Origin: Prosopocoilus inquinatus
Taxonomy: Eukaryota > Arthropoda > Insecta > Coleoptera > Lucanidae
Length of the DNA: 64,000 nucleotides
Reading direction: 5' to 3'
Assembly (NCBI GenBank): GCA_036172665.1
Contig: CM069869.1
Span: forward strand, 5,642,001 to 5,706,000
A program made the translations under genes and the position numbers. This document shows, one piece after another, positions 44,665 through 55,939 of the stretch (the first letter of the stretch is position 1; each line of letters starts with the position of its first letter). A model generated the notes under the pieces. It ran no database searches and was not told the origin of the DNA. It worked only from the letters and a program-made list of their open reading frames with translations.

Positions 44665-44777
44665 GGCGCTCACTACTGGAAGCGCACGCTTCATTGGAGC
44701 GGAACGCACTTAATATATAAAGTAGCCATAGGTATGACACCGTCACTTCTCCTGTGATTTAGTAGGATAGAAGTCGC

Positions 44778-44822
44778 AACTACTGAACATGGCAGCATAG
44801 CTGCCGAAATATGTATTTAGTT
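44778..44822 (+). ncRNA. Hammerhead-ribozyme-like fold in the Penelope 3' end
   Basis: Order of parts: AACTA (stem I), CTGA, then stem II GGCAGC-ATA-GCTGCC, GAAA, a short stem III formed by the near-palindrome ATATGTAT, a cleavable-type T, and TAGTT completing stem I. The core expects CTGANGA; here it reads CTGAACA, one key G replaced. The copy at 63477-63521 preserves the same layout. Minimal hammerheads with tiny palindromic stem III are known in Penelope-like elements. Confidence 0.6.
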
Positions 44823-44879
44823 TTTAAAAAATCATTGTGGTTAGGAGTCAAATCCAAATTTATTGTTAGACAAGCCACA

Positions 44880-45760
44880 GTCTCCAAAACATTAAACATT
44901 AAAGCCCCTGCTTTTCTGATGGTTTCAGAACGAGTTTTGCAGTTCTGCTTGAATTGTTTAACCACGTGGGGGACGTGGTGAAATCATGTCAGTGGAGAAA
45001 CCCTGTACGTGCGCATAATTAAATCACACGTTCGTTTATGCAATATTCCGGTTAAATAAATGGGAAATATGACATGACAAGTTTACAATAAAGAATGAAG
45101 AACAAAATTGATTTTTTTGCAAGAAAAATAATTAAAGGAATTACGAATGCTACTTTTGGATGCTCTGTATATCAAATATCCAACACTTAATAATAATTTT
45201 CACGTACTTCTTATCGTTCAAGGGCGGTAAAACTAGGACGAGATCAATCGTCGAAATCAATTCGTTTCCTGTTCGATTATTTATTTATTATTGTTTTCAA
45301 GTTTCTCTTGTTGTTATTGTATAACACACTGTCGTTCGATCACTGATAAATCCAAACAATCGACGCATCTGATCGATATCGTTCCTTTCGCAAATTAATA
45401 AAATCGGTCGGTCGTCCGAGTTGTTTTTGCTTTGCGTCAATGAAAGTGAGTGAGTAACACATGAAAATATTTTGCTTTTCAACAAAACAAAAAAAAAATA
45501 ATTTGAAATGTTTATTTTAAAATCATGTGGTACGAGTGTTTACTTTCCTGTTTACTCGTTTCGTGATTGGAAAAGTCTTGCGCCCAAGGCAAGTTGTCGC
45601 TGCTTGTTTTGTATTTAAAAAACTTAATTAATCGACTTAATTCTGATGATAAGACATGAAGTCAGTAACGCACAGCAAAAATTATTTATTTATTTTAAGT
45701 GTACCGAGGTGTAACTATGTACATAAAACAGTTAAAAATTAAAAAATAAAAATAGATAAA
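44880..45760. other. Gene-free stretch
   Basis: No recognisable gene or repeat. The word ATTAAAGCCCCT just after the Penelope element resembles one just before it (AATAAAGCCCCT near 41765) and could be a target-site trace. Confidence 0.35.
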
Positions 45761-45762
45761 TA

Positions 45763-46267
45763 CAGGGCATTCCAAGTTGAGTGGCCTATTAAAAGTTTTC
45801 GGGAATGGAAACATACAAACAATCTGAAAATTAACACACTAGTCTAGGAGGAAGTGGTCTTTCAAACTAAAGTATTTTCACTTTTATATCACTTCCGGTT
45901 AATGCCGGAACTTTCTTATTTTAAACACTTAAATATTTTTATTGCAACTTCCGATTCTACAGATTCTATTCTAATTAAAAATCGTCAAGACTTGCCTACA
46001 CTTAAACGTAAGAGTTTTTGAGATATCTTCAAATTTCTTTTTAAAAAAATATTTGGGCGACCTCTTATTTAAGAAAACGTATTTACGACAGTATCAAGTT
46101 GCCTGTCGTTTGAGAGAATAATGTTCAGCCTTTCAAATTATATCCTAGTTATCCCTGAAAAATTCACAGGATGGTCAAAATATGATGTCGAACCTTGTTA
46201 TGTTTAACTGTCCAAAACTCAGTTGCCCCGAAAATTTTTAATAGGCCACTCAACTTGGGATAGCCTG
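45763..46267. mobile_element. Inverted-repeat element (CAGGGCATTCCAAGTTGAGT ends)
   Basis: CATTCCAAGTTGAGTGGCCT at the left is mirrored by AGGCCACTCAACTTGGGATA at the right, with about 40 bp of arm including AAAAGTTTTCGGG. The length is 505 bp with no coding content. Confidence 0.7.
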
Positions 46268-47530
46268 CATACTGCACATGAAATGATTAAGGACGACTTT
46301 CGGAATGAAAAACCATCATCATTTGCTTGGAATGTCGAATTATTGCTTTCTACAGGAAGCCTGACTCATAATAATCATAATAGTGCACGTTTCCGTAAAT
46401 CGGATATGAAAGTCTACGAACGTACGCCCACCGGATAATCCAAAAGTTGTTAAACGCATTTCGCCGATGCGAATCGAATCTAGAATGAAACGCACCGGCA
46501 GGAAATTTGCACGAATTTTTAATTAGCTGAACGATAAGATGACGGAGGGTATTTCCAAAGCAATAACACAAGGTTGTTTCCTGACTAGATTTGGAATAAA
46601 TCATCGGAGGGCGTTCTTATCTTCATGAAAAGCCAACTAAAGCGGACGTCATTCAATAGCAAAATATATTAAGAAGAAAAATCTAGACGTCCAAGGATCA
46701 CCTTCAGAACTAGAAAAGAACTAGAAAAGAAAACTGTACTCAGGATCATGTAACTAATTCAAGGGTAACAATTGATCAGCAATCAGCGAGTTCCTTCAAA
46801 AGTCATCATTGCTTCTAAAAAACATTTGGTGATTTATTTACGTCTCAGGCAAGTCCATTCCAACCCTGTCACTATTAGACCAAGAGCCATATCCTCATTT
46901 CAATGTAAATGATGGTTCTACTGGCTACCTTTCTTATTAAATGTAGCTGATGATATAACCAATTTAAAGCAATTCAATAACAATCCGAGAAAACTTAGAG
47001 AATGCATCCTCTTTCTGATGGAAATTGAATTTTGTGTTTAAAATAAGAAAGTTAATGGCAATTTGCTGACACAAGAAAATTGAGAACAGTTTTATTATTT
47101 ATCGCAACAAAATCCTCAAATGCAAACGCGACGCATATAATACACGTATTCGGAACAATCCTCACAAGTCCAGAGCCGTTTGGCATTTGGTAAGAGCTAA
47201 CAAACCCAAACTTTCAATTATTTAACTTCAATAGCTCTTCTCGCCGAAATTTCCCCTTCAGATTATCAGATTCACAAACCACCATGACAAATGCCTTTAC
47301 CATTACGGTATAGTGTCAGGTGGACAAAAGTAAACCTCGTAGAAGTCATACGAAAAGCAATGAAAAAGCTTGAATAGTTAGTTATGTGTATGTTTTATTC
47401 AGATCCTGGAAAAGATTTATATCGTTCCAATCCTGGAAAAGATTTCTGAAATAATACTTACTACCATTTTGAATCTAACGACTTATTTTGCAAACTCTGG
47501 TTTTAAATCAAGTCGATTTTATCTGCTGCC
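46268..47530. other. Gene-free stretch
   Basis: Open frames here are short and without motifs. No repeat was recognised. Confidence 0.4.
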
Positions 47531-47773
47531 CTCGACGAAGATCAGCGGTAGCAACTGCACTGAGGAAGCCTTTTGTAAGAACGATGAAACAGCGACACCA
47601 TGAAAAGAAATTTTGCGATATCCCGAAAGCCAAAAGAAGATGAAGATGATGTTGCGAAAGGCTTCAAGATTATATTATTATTATTCTTATACACGCTACT
47701 TGTTACGTATTTATTATCCTTAAAAATAGTTTGAAAAAATTAAGACTTTGAAACGCCGTTTGAAATAAATTAT
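47531..47773 (+). repeat. Direct repeat, left copy
   Basis: CTCGACGAAGATCAGCGGTA through GGCTTCAAGATTATATTA, followed after about 50 extra bases by GTTTGAAAAAATTAAGAC and TTTGAAATAAATTAT. The right copy at 48651 is about 95 percent similar without the extra bases. Confidence 0.8.
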
Positions 47774-47784
47774 ATATATACAGG

Positions 47785-48650
47785 TCTGTCGCTCCTGTCG
47801 GAGTATGGACCGCTCACTGGCTGAGCTCTTTAGATCCGGTTTTCGTGGGAGATCGGTCCGCGTATTTCTTCTTCCTATAGTTTCTACAACTTATGGTGTG
47901 TTTTCACATTTTCTATTAGTTTCCTCCATTCTTGCCTGTCCTTGACTCTCGTCCTCCGGTTCATAATTCCCATCTTTCGTATGTCTTCCATTACCTGGTC
48001 TTACCATCTGATTTTGGGTCTTCCTCTTGGTCTACCTTCCATTGGTCTCCAGTCCGTTATCTTCCGTAATACCTTATCTTGTTCTTTCCGTTGTATATGT
48101 CCAAACCACCTTAGCCTCTGTCTTTAATGTACCTTACGATGTCTTCTCCGTCCATTAACTTATTTATCTCATGATTCATGAAAGGCCTGAGTTCTCCTTG
48201 TGTTTTCTTCGGTCCCAAGATCCTTCTTAAAATTCTCCTCTCTAGAATTCTCAGTTTTCTTCGTCATTGTTTGTCAGACACGTTGTTTCAGCTGTCATTT
48301 TTGTTTACTTTCATTTTTGTTCCTTTAGCAAGGTTACTGTCTTTCAACAGTATGTGATATTTCCAGTATACTTTATTTCCGGCTTTAATTCTTTCATTTA
48401 TTTCAATACTTCTATTGTTTCTTCCGTTTACACACGTCACACCTAAGTATTTAAAGTATTCAACTTTTTGGAAATGATATGTCCTTGTTTTCAGATTTTC
48501 CTTTACTTTTGATTACTATTTTGATTTCTAGAGCTTATCATATATTTTGTTTTATTTTGGTTGATTTTTAGACCTCTAATGTCTGCTTCTCTTGCTTCTT
48601 TCAGGTTTTGTTTATCTCTTGCTATAAGTGCTAAGTCGTCTGCGTATCCT
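47785..48650 (-). pseudogene. Non-LTR retrotransposon 3' fragment
   Basis: The - strand reads YADDLALIARDKQNLKEARE (catalytic YADD), then INQNKTKYMISS, VEYFKYLGVTCVN and NERIKAGNKVYW. After stops it continues RRILGPKKTQGELR, LRWFGHIQRKEQDKV, GRPRGRPKIRWLDQV and DRQEWRKLIENVKTHHKL. This is the end of a LINE RT and its C-terminal segment. It is a 5'-truncated, mutated copy bounded on both sides by a direct repeat. The clade is not assigned. Confidence 0.75.
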
Positions 48651-48845
48651 CTCGACGAAGATCAGCGGTAGCAACTGCCCTGAGGAAGTCTTTTGTAAGA
48701 ACATTGAAACGGCGACACCATGAAAGGAAATTTTGCGATATCCCGAAAGCCACAAGAAGATGAAGATGATGTTGCGAAAGGCTTCAAGATTATATTAAAA
48801 AGAGTTTGAAAAAATTAAGACTTGACGCCGTTTGAAATAAATTAT
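48651..48845 (+). repeat. Direct repeat, right copy
   Basis: Starts exactly where the non-LTR fragment stops, inside the codons upstream of YADD. It shares CCATGAAAGGAAATTTTGCG and GATGAAGATGATGTTGCGAA with the left copy. Confidence 0.8.
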
Positions 48846-48947
48846 TTCTGAATATTTGTAGAATCCTGAAACTATCGGGATTAAACCTGCCGTTTATTTA
48901 TCGCAATCCAATCTCCTCGCTTTTATCCATAAGAGTTCCTTTTTTCA

Positions 48948-49752
48948 TTGCTTCGGCAGTTTCCTCGCTCTAACTTTTCATGGTTCGCGCTCTCTTTTCA
49001 TTTATTGTGGTGTCCGTTTCAATACTCGTGTGGAAGTCTATCGGTATGCAATCTTCTTAAATCTTTACATGTTATCAATACTTTTCTTCTAATTTTCTTT
49101 AACAGAGAAACTCGTATGTATGCATCCGTTCCATTTTCAGTTCAGTCAGATACAAGTGTCACTATCTCTCAGAAAGTAGTTCAGCATCAGAGTCGTTTTG
49201 AATGTGCTCGATCTTCTTTGTGGAGAACTCTAAGGAGAAAACCCGGTGAACGTGGATTTGTCATAGGGGATGAAACTAAGTCTCCTTGCTACGATCCTTG
49301 CCCACAAAGAAAAAAGACGGAAGTAAGCAGCACCGCCAAGAAATTTCAGGGTCTGTCAATCGTCCAAAAAACTCGATGGCTACGATTTTTTGGGATTGGT
49401 GATGGTATTCTGCTCATAGAACACAACACCACCAAATACCAAAAAAAAACAGAGTACAGGCGAGCCACAAGCGACCACACAAGTGGAAATTCGTGACTGT
49501 GGTGGTTTCAAACAAGTCGATCAACCCCTGTACAGTGTATTTACGGCCTCGAGGACTTTTATACATATTTTTGAAAATTTTCAAAAAGAACTTTGCGTGC
49601 TCCATTTCAATGGCGACGAAGAGGGATTGCTGCAATCTAGGGACATTTTAAAGGCAAACCGAAGGAATATTTTTCTTTTGGAACTTTCGCCCAGAAAAAA
49701 CGAGAGGTTTTGGTTCTGTTTAAATGCCAAATTGGTGCATTGGTACTTTTGA
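48948..49752 (+). other. Unrecognised overlapping open frames
   Basis: A 182-codon frame (48948-49496) contains a hydrophobic stretch (LSFHLLWCPFQYSCG), then a basic part (SSLWRTLRRKPGERG). An overlapping 89-codon frame runs to 49752. I do not recognise either. A - strand frame opposite (KYTVQGLIDLFETTTVTNFH) is equally open, so coding is unproven. The region may be a piece of an unknown element. Confidence 0.2.
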
Positions 49753-50116
49753 CACTGAGTATAAACCAGTAATGATGGTGCGATGTATGAGGCAAATTCA
49801 ATTCACACAAGACGCTTTTTATCTTCTTCTAACTCCTCACCATTAGAAGAAAGACGAAGAGTGTCTTATGAGAATTGAACTTTTTTTTTATTGCAGGAAT
49901 TTGGGCGGTTTTTTTCAAGGCCAGCGTTAAGTTCTTACCTCTGCGTTTTTTATTGAATCTCTTGGCATATACTGCTACCTACCTGTACAGGTATTGCAGG
50001 TGATCGCCGTGACAGACGTTTCGGCGTCGCCGGCCAGCCCCAGTGGGATAGGGTGGGTAAAACAAAACACAAAATATATACTAGCTCTGATCAAACACAC
50101 AATAAAACAAAATAAA

Positions 50117-50800
50117 GGCGCCACTTAATTTCTTTTGGGCTGAAGGGAACCGCGGGGAAAAATTAAGAAAAACCACGTCTCATCCAAGATATGTTTTCAA
50201 TACAGTTTTATTCACAACGAAACAAATGATAAAATTAATATTAATACTGAGTCAAAATCGCCAAGAACAAAATATCTAAACTCTGATTAAAGCTACAACC
50301 GCGCTTAAAATAAACACAACAATCTTCAAATCAAATAATCGGAACGGTGCGCAAAAAAGAAACAGCAAACAGCGACTTCAACGCGTATCACTACGCAGTG
50401 TGAAGCTACATGCCGTTTTCCGGTAGCAATGTACGTAAAATGAAATAATAAACAGGCCAACCTTATCCCTGCGCGTGTCGCACGTCGGTCGGAGTGTTGA
50501 TCAGCTCCAAGGTGTCCGCCGGGACTCACGGGACCGTGCCGAAGCGGGGAATGGCCAACAAAATCAGAAGCTTTTGCCGAAAGCGGCACCGAGGTGAGGG
50601 AGCCCCTTAACTAAAGCCTGTTAGGAAGAAAGATACGCGATAGAAAGTGTCGAAGCGATACAGAACAACCAACGACTCACCTGTTCGCAGAACTGCTTGG
50701 AAGGGAACAGGCGTAGACAATACGAAAGTATTAATTCTCTTCACGTGTAACGGGTTAAAGCCAAGAAAAGCTGTTGTTGCCTCCACCCAACATCAATTTT
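50117..50800 (-). mobile_element. Gypsy-like LTR end with primer-binding site
   Basis: On the - strand a segment beginning about GTTGGGTGGAGGCAACAAC contains GTGAATAAAACTG, a polyadenylation-like signal. It ends AAATTAAG directly before TGGCGCC, the start of the primer-binding site used by gypsy-type retroelements. GC-rich leader DNA follows to about 49980. No gag or pol is recognised downstream, so only an LTR end and leader survive. The upstream boundary is a guess. Confidence 0.45.
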
Positions 50801-51290
50801 TGGGCGAAACGTACACAAAGGAAAGCACATCAACACGAAACGTGTTGTTCCACCGAGAAGAACGAGCACACTTCTGTTCTGACAAAATCGCTTCGCACCG
50901 GCGAACGGAAAGAGATGGGGTTAAAACAAGAAGAGATAGGGTGCCTCCGCCAACCGTGACAGAATCTTACGTCAACGAGGACCAATGGGCTTAAAGACCA
51001 GGGTTCAATTTCTATGTAGCTAACGTGGGAAAGAAATCGCTGATTTCACAATATGATGCAATAATGCGTAAATCAAAATGGCTAAATAAAGAATCTATGC
51101 GACCGGAGAATTTAACTTTCGCAACCCAAACTTTTCCTTATCCTAACTTTTACAGGAAAACGAATAACACGGGGAAATACTTTGAAAGCAAATCGACGGA
51201 GCGCAAAGAATTCGCCGGGCGGTCTGTGAAAATAATTTCACGGGGAGCAATATACAGGGTGATTCGGGGTCGGACAGAAATTGAACGGTA
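50801..51290. other. Unassigned, moderately GC-rich stretch
   Basis: Open frames at 50647-50994 and 51025-51291 are Arg/Lys-rich and show no domain. The edge near 51252, TATACAGGGTGATTCGGGG, looks like the terminus of a DNA element and may be the outer end of the older mariner. Confidence 0.3.
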
Positions 51291-51816
51291 ACAATACTCA
51301 ATCATCAGTATTCCTTTGTTATCCCAAAAACGGTTGCCATCAACTATACTTGCGAGATTGAGGCTGTGGTCAAAGAAGTTAGGCTATGATGGTATCTGTC
51401 TGATTCATTGGGTCAGACCATGGGCGTCGTGGTCGCATTTTAAAGCGACTACTGATCTGTCCGACAGATGCACACAAAATTTGCTTCGCCTATTTTGACC
51501 ATGAGTCGGACGTAACCTGAGTTTTGGCCTTTCTCTTGTGTTGATAGGAGTGGAGCCCTTATGAATCCATTGTGTGGATTCTGTTTTGGAGGGCTGGTCC
51601 CAATGATACATCCCCGTCTCATTTTGAATCACAATTTTCGAGAAAAAGCCCCTGTTAGCTTGCAACTTGTGAAACTTTTTTTCTGCACAGTTCCTGTTTA
51701 GGTGTAAGCAATTTGGGAATCCAACGTGAAGACCCCTCCTTTCTCATGCCGAAGTCATTGTGCAAAATTTTCCCCCATACACTTGTTTCAGCGAAAGATA
51801 GTTCCTCCGCAATACG

Positions 51817-53110
51817 TGGGCTGCTGGAAAAGTTTCTGGAAACGGTATGAAAAAACGCATATGAAATTTGGCAAAATGGTATCATTGTTTTTCGAAGTAT
51901 TCGCCTTTGACGTCAATACACTTTTGCATACGCTCGAACCAATTTCTAAAGCACGATTTCCACTCTAAAGATGGTACCTCAGAAACCAGTGTCCGGAATG
52001 TTTCAACCGCTGCTTCAGCCGACGAAAATCGCTCACCACGCATATTATTTTTGATATTTGGGAACAAGAAGAAATCATTAGGTGATAAATCAGGTGAATA
52101 TGGACAAAGAGTCATTAATTCAACATTTTTGTTGGACAAAAAATCAACTGTTTGACGGGCTGAGTGAGAGCTGGCGTTGTGATGATGGAGAAGAATTCGT
52201 CGACTTCGATTGTTTCTTCTTATTTGATCGATGAGTTCCGGCAGACAAATTATAGTATACCAATCAGCATTCACGGTTTTTCGATCCTCTAAAGCCACGG
52301 TTGCTACATGTCCAGTAAAACCAAAGAAACAAGCAATCATTTGCTTCGCAGCACTGCGTGAACGGACAACTTTTGTTGGTTTTGGTTCATTTTGAAATAC
52401 CCAAACGGTAGATTGTCGTTTACTTTCTGGCTCGTACGAATAGATCCACGTTTCGTCACCAGTAACGATGTCATAAACTAAATTTGAACGACTTCCATTG
52501 AATTTCTTGAGCATTTCTTCTCACCATTTGACACAACCCTGCTTTTGCGCTTCTGTTAAATTGTGTGGGATCCAACGACTGCAAAGCTTTCGGACGTTCA
52601 AATGATCATGCAAAATCTGGTGTATTGCTTTCATGTCAATTCGTAAGGATGCTTGAATTTCACGGTATGTCACATGTCGATCTCGCTCAAGGATTTCACG
52701 AACAGCATCTACATTAGTGGCAACAACAGATGTTGATGGACGACCTTCACGAAATTCGTCATTGAGAGAGGTACGTCCACGCTGGGATTCGACAAACCAA
52801 ATATAAACACTGCTCTTTGATGGTGCTTCATCTCCAAAAGCCAAATGAAGCCGATCGAGGCATTGTTTTGGCGGTAGACCACATTTGAAATAGTAAAAAA
52901 TCATGACATCATGAAAATTTTCACGCGAGATTTCCATGTTTACACAAAATTAGTTTTTCTCAAATGCTGTACAAAGAAAACTAGTTCACTTGGATAGGAA
53001 CTGTCAATAGAATTATAGGCGAAAAACGTCAAATTTTTAAAATATGACAGTTGATAAACGCTAACAATTCTAGACCTACTAGATTCCAGAAAATTTTCCC
53101 GGATCCCACG
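51817..53110 (-). mobile_element. Mariner, copy 2 (full length)
   Basis: The ends CGTGGGCTGCTGGAAAAGTT and the complement of CAGAAAATTTTCCCGGATCC with CACG match imperfectly. TA flanks both sides (51815-51816, 53111-53112). The length of 1294 bp is standard for mariner. Confidence 0.88.
51882..52937 (-). pseudogene. Mariner transposase, copy 2 (one stop, catalytic change)
   Basis: Starting MEISRENFHDVMIFYYFKCG, 351 codons remain in one frame to EYFEKQ. A single TGA after GCVKW (52521-52523) replaces the Cys codon present in copy 1. The helix-turn-helix region (TYREIQASLRIDMKAIHQIL) and SRWIPHNLTEAQKQ linker are intact. Catalytic motifs: GDETWIYSYEP (first Asp present), LHHHNASSHSA (second Asp changed to His), SPDLSPNDFFLFP (third Asp), with 34 residues between second and third. 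It is inactive through both changes. Confidence 0.88.
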
Positions 53111-53404
53111 TAACAGAAGTCTTCATCTTCAATTGCAAAGCACTTTTGAACACTTTCTGCAGATCGTGTCTCAAGTGGTCGATCATCATCCTTAATTGAT
53201 TCCCTTTCTTGCCGAAACTGAACTTTAAAAGGATTTGGTGCTTCTCATCCATACACCGCCCCCGATCATACTGGATGGTTTCAGGTTCATTGCCCTACTT
53301 TGACAAAAACTTTATCACACTTCGGAGCTCCAGGTTTATTTCATTTTTCATTTCAGGAATTTTCAGCGAATGCTAAATTGTAACTAAATCGATTTCAAAC
53401 ATTG

Positions 53405-55860
53405 TCAAGTTAGCCAAAAATGGTTATATAAGTTTCTTAGCTGGGTAAATAGATTTTGTAATTGAATTTAATTAAGAACTGACACATCGATGATTACTAA
53501 TGCCAATTATAGATACTGGAAGCTAAAGCAAAACATCTCGACGTGTTTGCGGATATCGTAAATGATAAACGTTCCCACTAACTAGCATATGCATTTGCTG
53601 TTGACTCGGAGCTGTTTTGTATGACTGATACGAGTTATTAGCAATGAAACGAGCAACAACACAGAGAGAGGCTCGGCCGCAAGATGCACCTCGGCGGTGA
53701 AAAGAATGTCGGAGTTCTGCGATTCTCTCGACGTGTGTGAGGAGCGGCTGCTTCTTTCCGGAAGTTCTGTCCAAGGTCACATACCACGTAATACTTCGGG
53801 TCATAGCTGTAGTTTTATGCTCGGTGAACGGCTCTGCACGTGGCATTAGAATTTTTGTAGCCCTCGATTTAATTATGCGCTGTAGGATCGTTTGCGCGGG
53901 TATCTAATGGGCTGCCATTCGGCTAATATATTCGACGATAAAGGTAAGTAATCGTATGATAGTGCAGAATATATGGGCGCCTTATGCTGACTGCGCGTGT
54001 GCCCTTATGTCACACCGTTTGTTTTTCAAGCTCATTATGCCAATTAGAGGCACGTGCGTTTGAGTTTTTCACTAGAAGCGCATTTTTACACAATTCAGGC
54101 AAACAGAATGATAATCATTTGCAAATGAGGTGGTACAAACACATTTGTTTGTGTATATACCATTTTTCATTTACATCTTTACGATATCTACATTTTATCC
54201 ACTTTCAGGATGAAATGACTTTAGTTCTTAATAATAATACAGTTATAGCAGATACTTTCAACTTATGATACACGACAGTTTCAATACAGAAAGATATCTT
54301 AAATTGAAAACCTAGGAAAGTAAATAAAAACGTAACTTAGGGCTGCTTACGTCCCTTCCCCTTTAATGGTAAAGTGGTATCAACATGACAAGACCTCAAG
54401 CTCAATTTATTCACATGAAGTGACATTTAAGTATGTACATTTAAACTGTTACCGTTTTCTACCATTGCAAATAATTTTCATTTGCGTTAAACCTTTAACT
54501 TAAACACGTCTTCAAGAAGAGAAAATTCGAATAACCATTTTGTGTCAATTTGCAATTTGATAATCTCACGCTCAGCACTGCTAACCAAATGTTTTCATTG
54601 GCATTTCGTCGCTATTTATTTGTTTCGTGTTCGGTTTCCTATAATCAAATTAATTTTTCTTATTAAAAGACGTAAATGTTGTAGTTATTTATTTTACGAG
54701 TTTAGACTTTAAGAAAGTCAGTGCATTCTCGGGATATTTCTGAAGCACTAGCGTATTTGCTTATGTTATTAGTTTGGTAATGTGATACGGGGACGTGTTT
54801 AGTCTTGGCAGCAAAGAAACGGAAGAGATTACGACAGTCTCCCGAGGGTTAGCACGGTAGGTGAACGTAGAATAACCGGAGCTCGCGAAGGTGGTTAAAA
54901 TGTGTAGTGGATATTTGATAAGGGCTGTCCACGAAATATTAGCCTTGAGAAGGCGATGATTTATTAGAGATGTGTTATGTACTGGCCGCGGTGTGTTGCC
55001 GGGCATGAACTAGAGAGTGTCTGCAGAATATGACCTGAGATGGTATGTTCTGGCAGAAGTATTAGGGCGGTACATTTTCACGATTGGCAATGCGGTTTGA
55101 GGGTCATGAGTCATAACTTATGCAGAGGTATTCTGATAGCAGAATATTGTCCGGGACGCGATCCGGGGCGTTGGCCAGAGAATGCTACCGTGCACCAGCA
55201 TACAGTATCGGGGCTCTTGCCGCGGTGTGCAAGCAGCACCGATGAAGAGCACGGTACCGACAACGCAATTACCTGTATTCTGCATTCATTGTGAGTGAGA
55301 ATTTGGTTGATTGCATTCCTGACCAGGTGATGGCATTCTGCTATCCAGAAAGGTCTGACATGATGATGTTATTGGACTGGTACGGAGTGGTGCTTGACAC
55401 TCACGCAGTCGGTGCCTCAACTGATCCTGAGAACGTATGCTCGGGAGGCAAGATATGCTAATATCCATCGGGAGGGGTGGGTTTTGTATCCACAGGTGAA
55501 TGTGGGGGGTAATGCATGCGAAGATAAGAAGTCAACGTGCGAGGATTACTTCCCCAGTGTCCAATATTATCATGAGGGAGCTACAGCTTCTAGATTCGCC
55601 GCTAGAGCAAGTGGTGCCGGGTAAACGGCCCCGGTAAGTGGAATGTACCATTTTTCTGAATAGATACTCGTAAAGGGTTACTTATAATTTGCATGGTCCT
55701 TATCGAATTGGAATGCGATGCCCGGAAGCTAAGACGTTTACCCTCAGCGCCTGTTGCGGTCAAAGAAGCGAGAAAGAAAGAAAAAAACATTGGGAATGAG
55801 AGCCCTAACCAATGGTGAGTGAATGTTTATTGTAACTCCGTCCTCAGATAACATTGTTTG
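53405..55860. other. Gene-free stretch
   Basis: GC content rises somewhat from about 54700, but no frame of 107 codons or fewer carries a recognised motif. No repeats were seen until the primer-binding-like site near 55900. Confidence 0.4.
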
Positions 55861-55897
55861 TCTATAATATTTAAAAAAAAAAAATCTAGCCAACACG

Positions 55898-55915
55898 ATG
55901 CGACTCGAAGGACCA
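55898..55915 (-). other. BEL/Pao-type primer-binding site relic
   Basis: TGGTCCTTCGAGTCGCAT on the - strand differs at two positions from the complement of a tRNA-Tyr 3' end. The preceding bases (ATACGTCTTACATTT) match those before the site at 61902, so it is the LTR/leader junction of the same element family. Confidence 0.55.
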
Positions 55916-55939
55916 AAATGTAAGACGTATAAATTGATG

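Larger units (their letters stand above)
41778..44872 (+). mobile_element. Penelope-like element with inverted terminal repeats
   Basis: The left end (41778-41834, AATAAATTTGGATTTGACTC then AACTAAATACGTG) is the reverse complement of the right end (44812-44872), matched over nearly 60 bp. Between lie the reverse transcriptase N-half, an interruption of about 900 bp, the end of the RT, and GIY-YIG-region codons. Penelope-like elements often carry repeated terminal pseudo-LTRs, direct or inverted (family knowledge). A related 3' end occurs at the right edge of the window. Confidence 0.85.
51300..53360 (-). pseudogene. Older mariner transposase, split by a younger mariner
   Basis: The N-terminal part lies at 53113-53357 on the - strand: MKNEINLELRSVIKFLSK, stop, GNEPETI, then after a frame change QFRQERESIKDDDRPLETRS. 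The middle and later parts lie at 51300-51810: AETSVWGKILHNDFGMRKEG, SSRWIPKLLTPKQELCRKK, then NETGMYHWDQPSKTESTQWI (first catalytic region, Asp changed to Asn) and FWDNKGILMIEY. The C-terminal third is missing. Between the two parts sits the complete mariner at 51817-53110. This family is distinct from the younger one. Confidence 0.78.

Noticed and set aside
48680..48725. Hammerhead-like CTGAGGA...GAAAC in the direct repeats at 47560 and 48680
   Set aside because: Stem I and stem III partners could not be found, and no cleavable base is suitably placed.
50326..50589. 87-codon frame on the - strand as a protein
   Set aside because: It lies within the LTR-like segment with a polyadenylation-like signal and primer-binding site, and has no domain.
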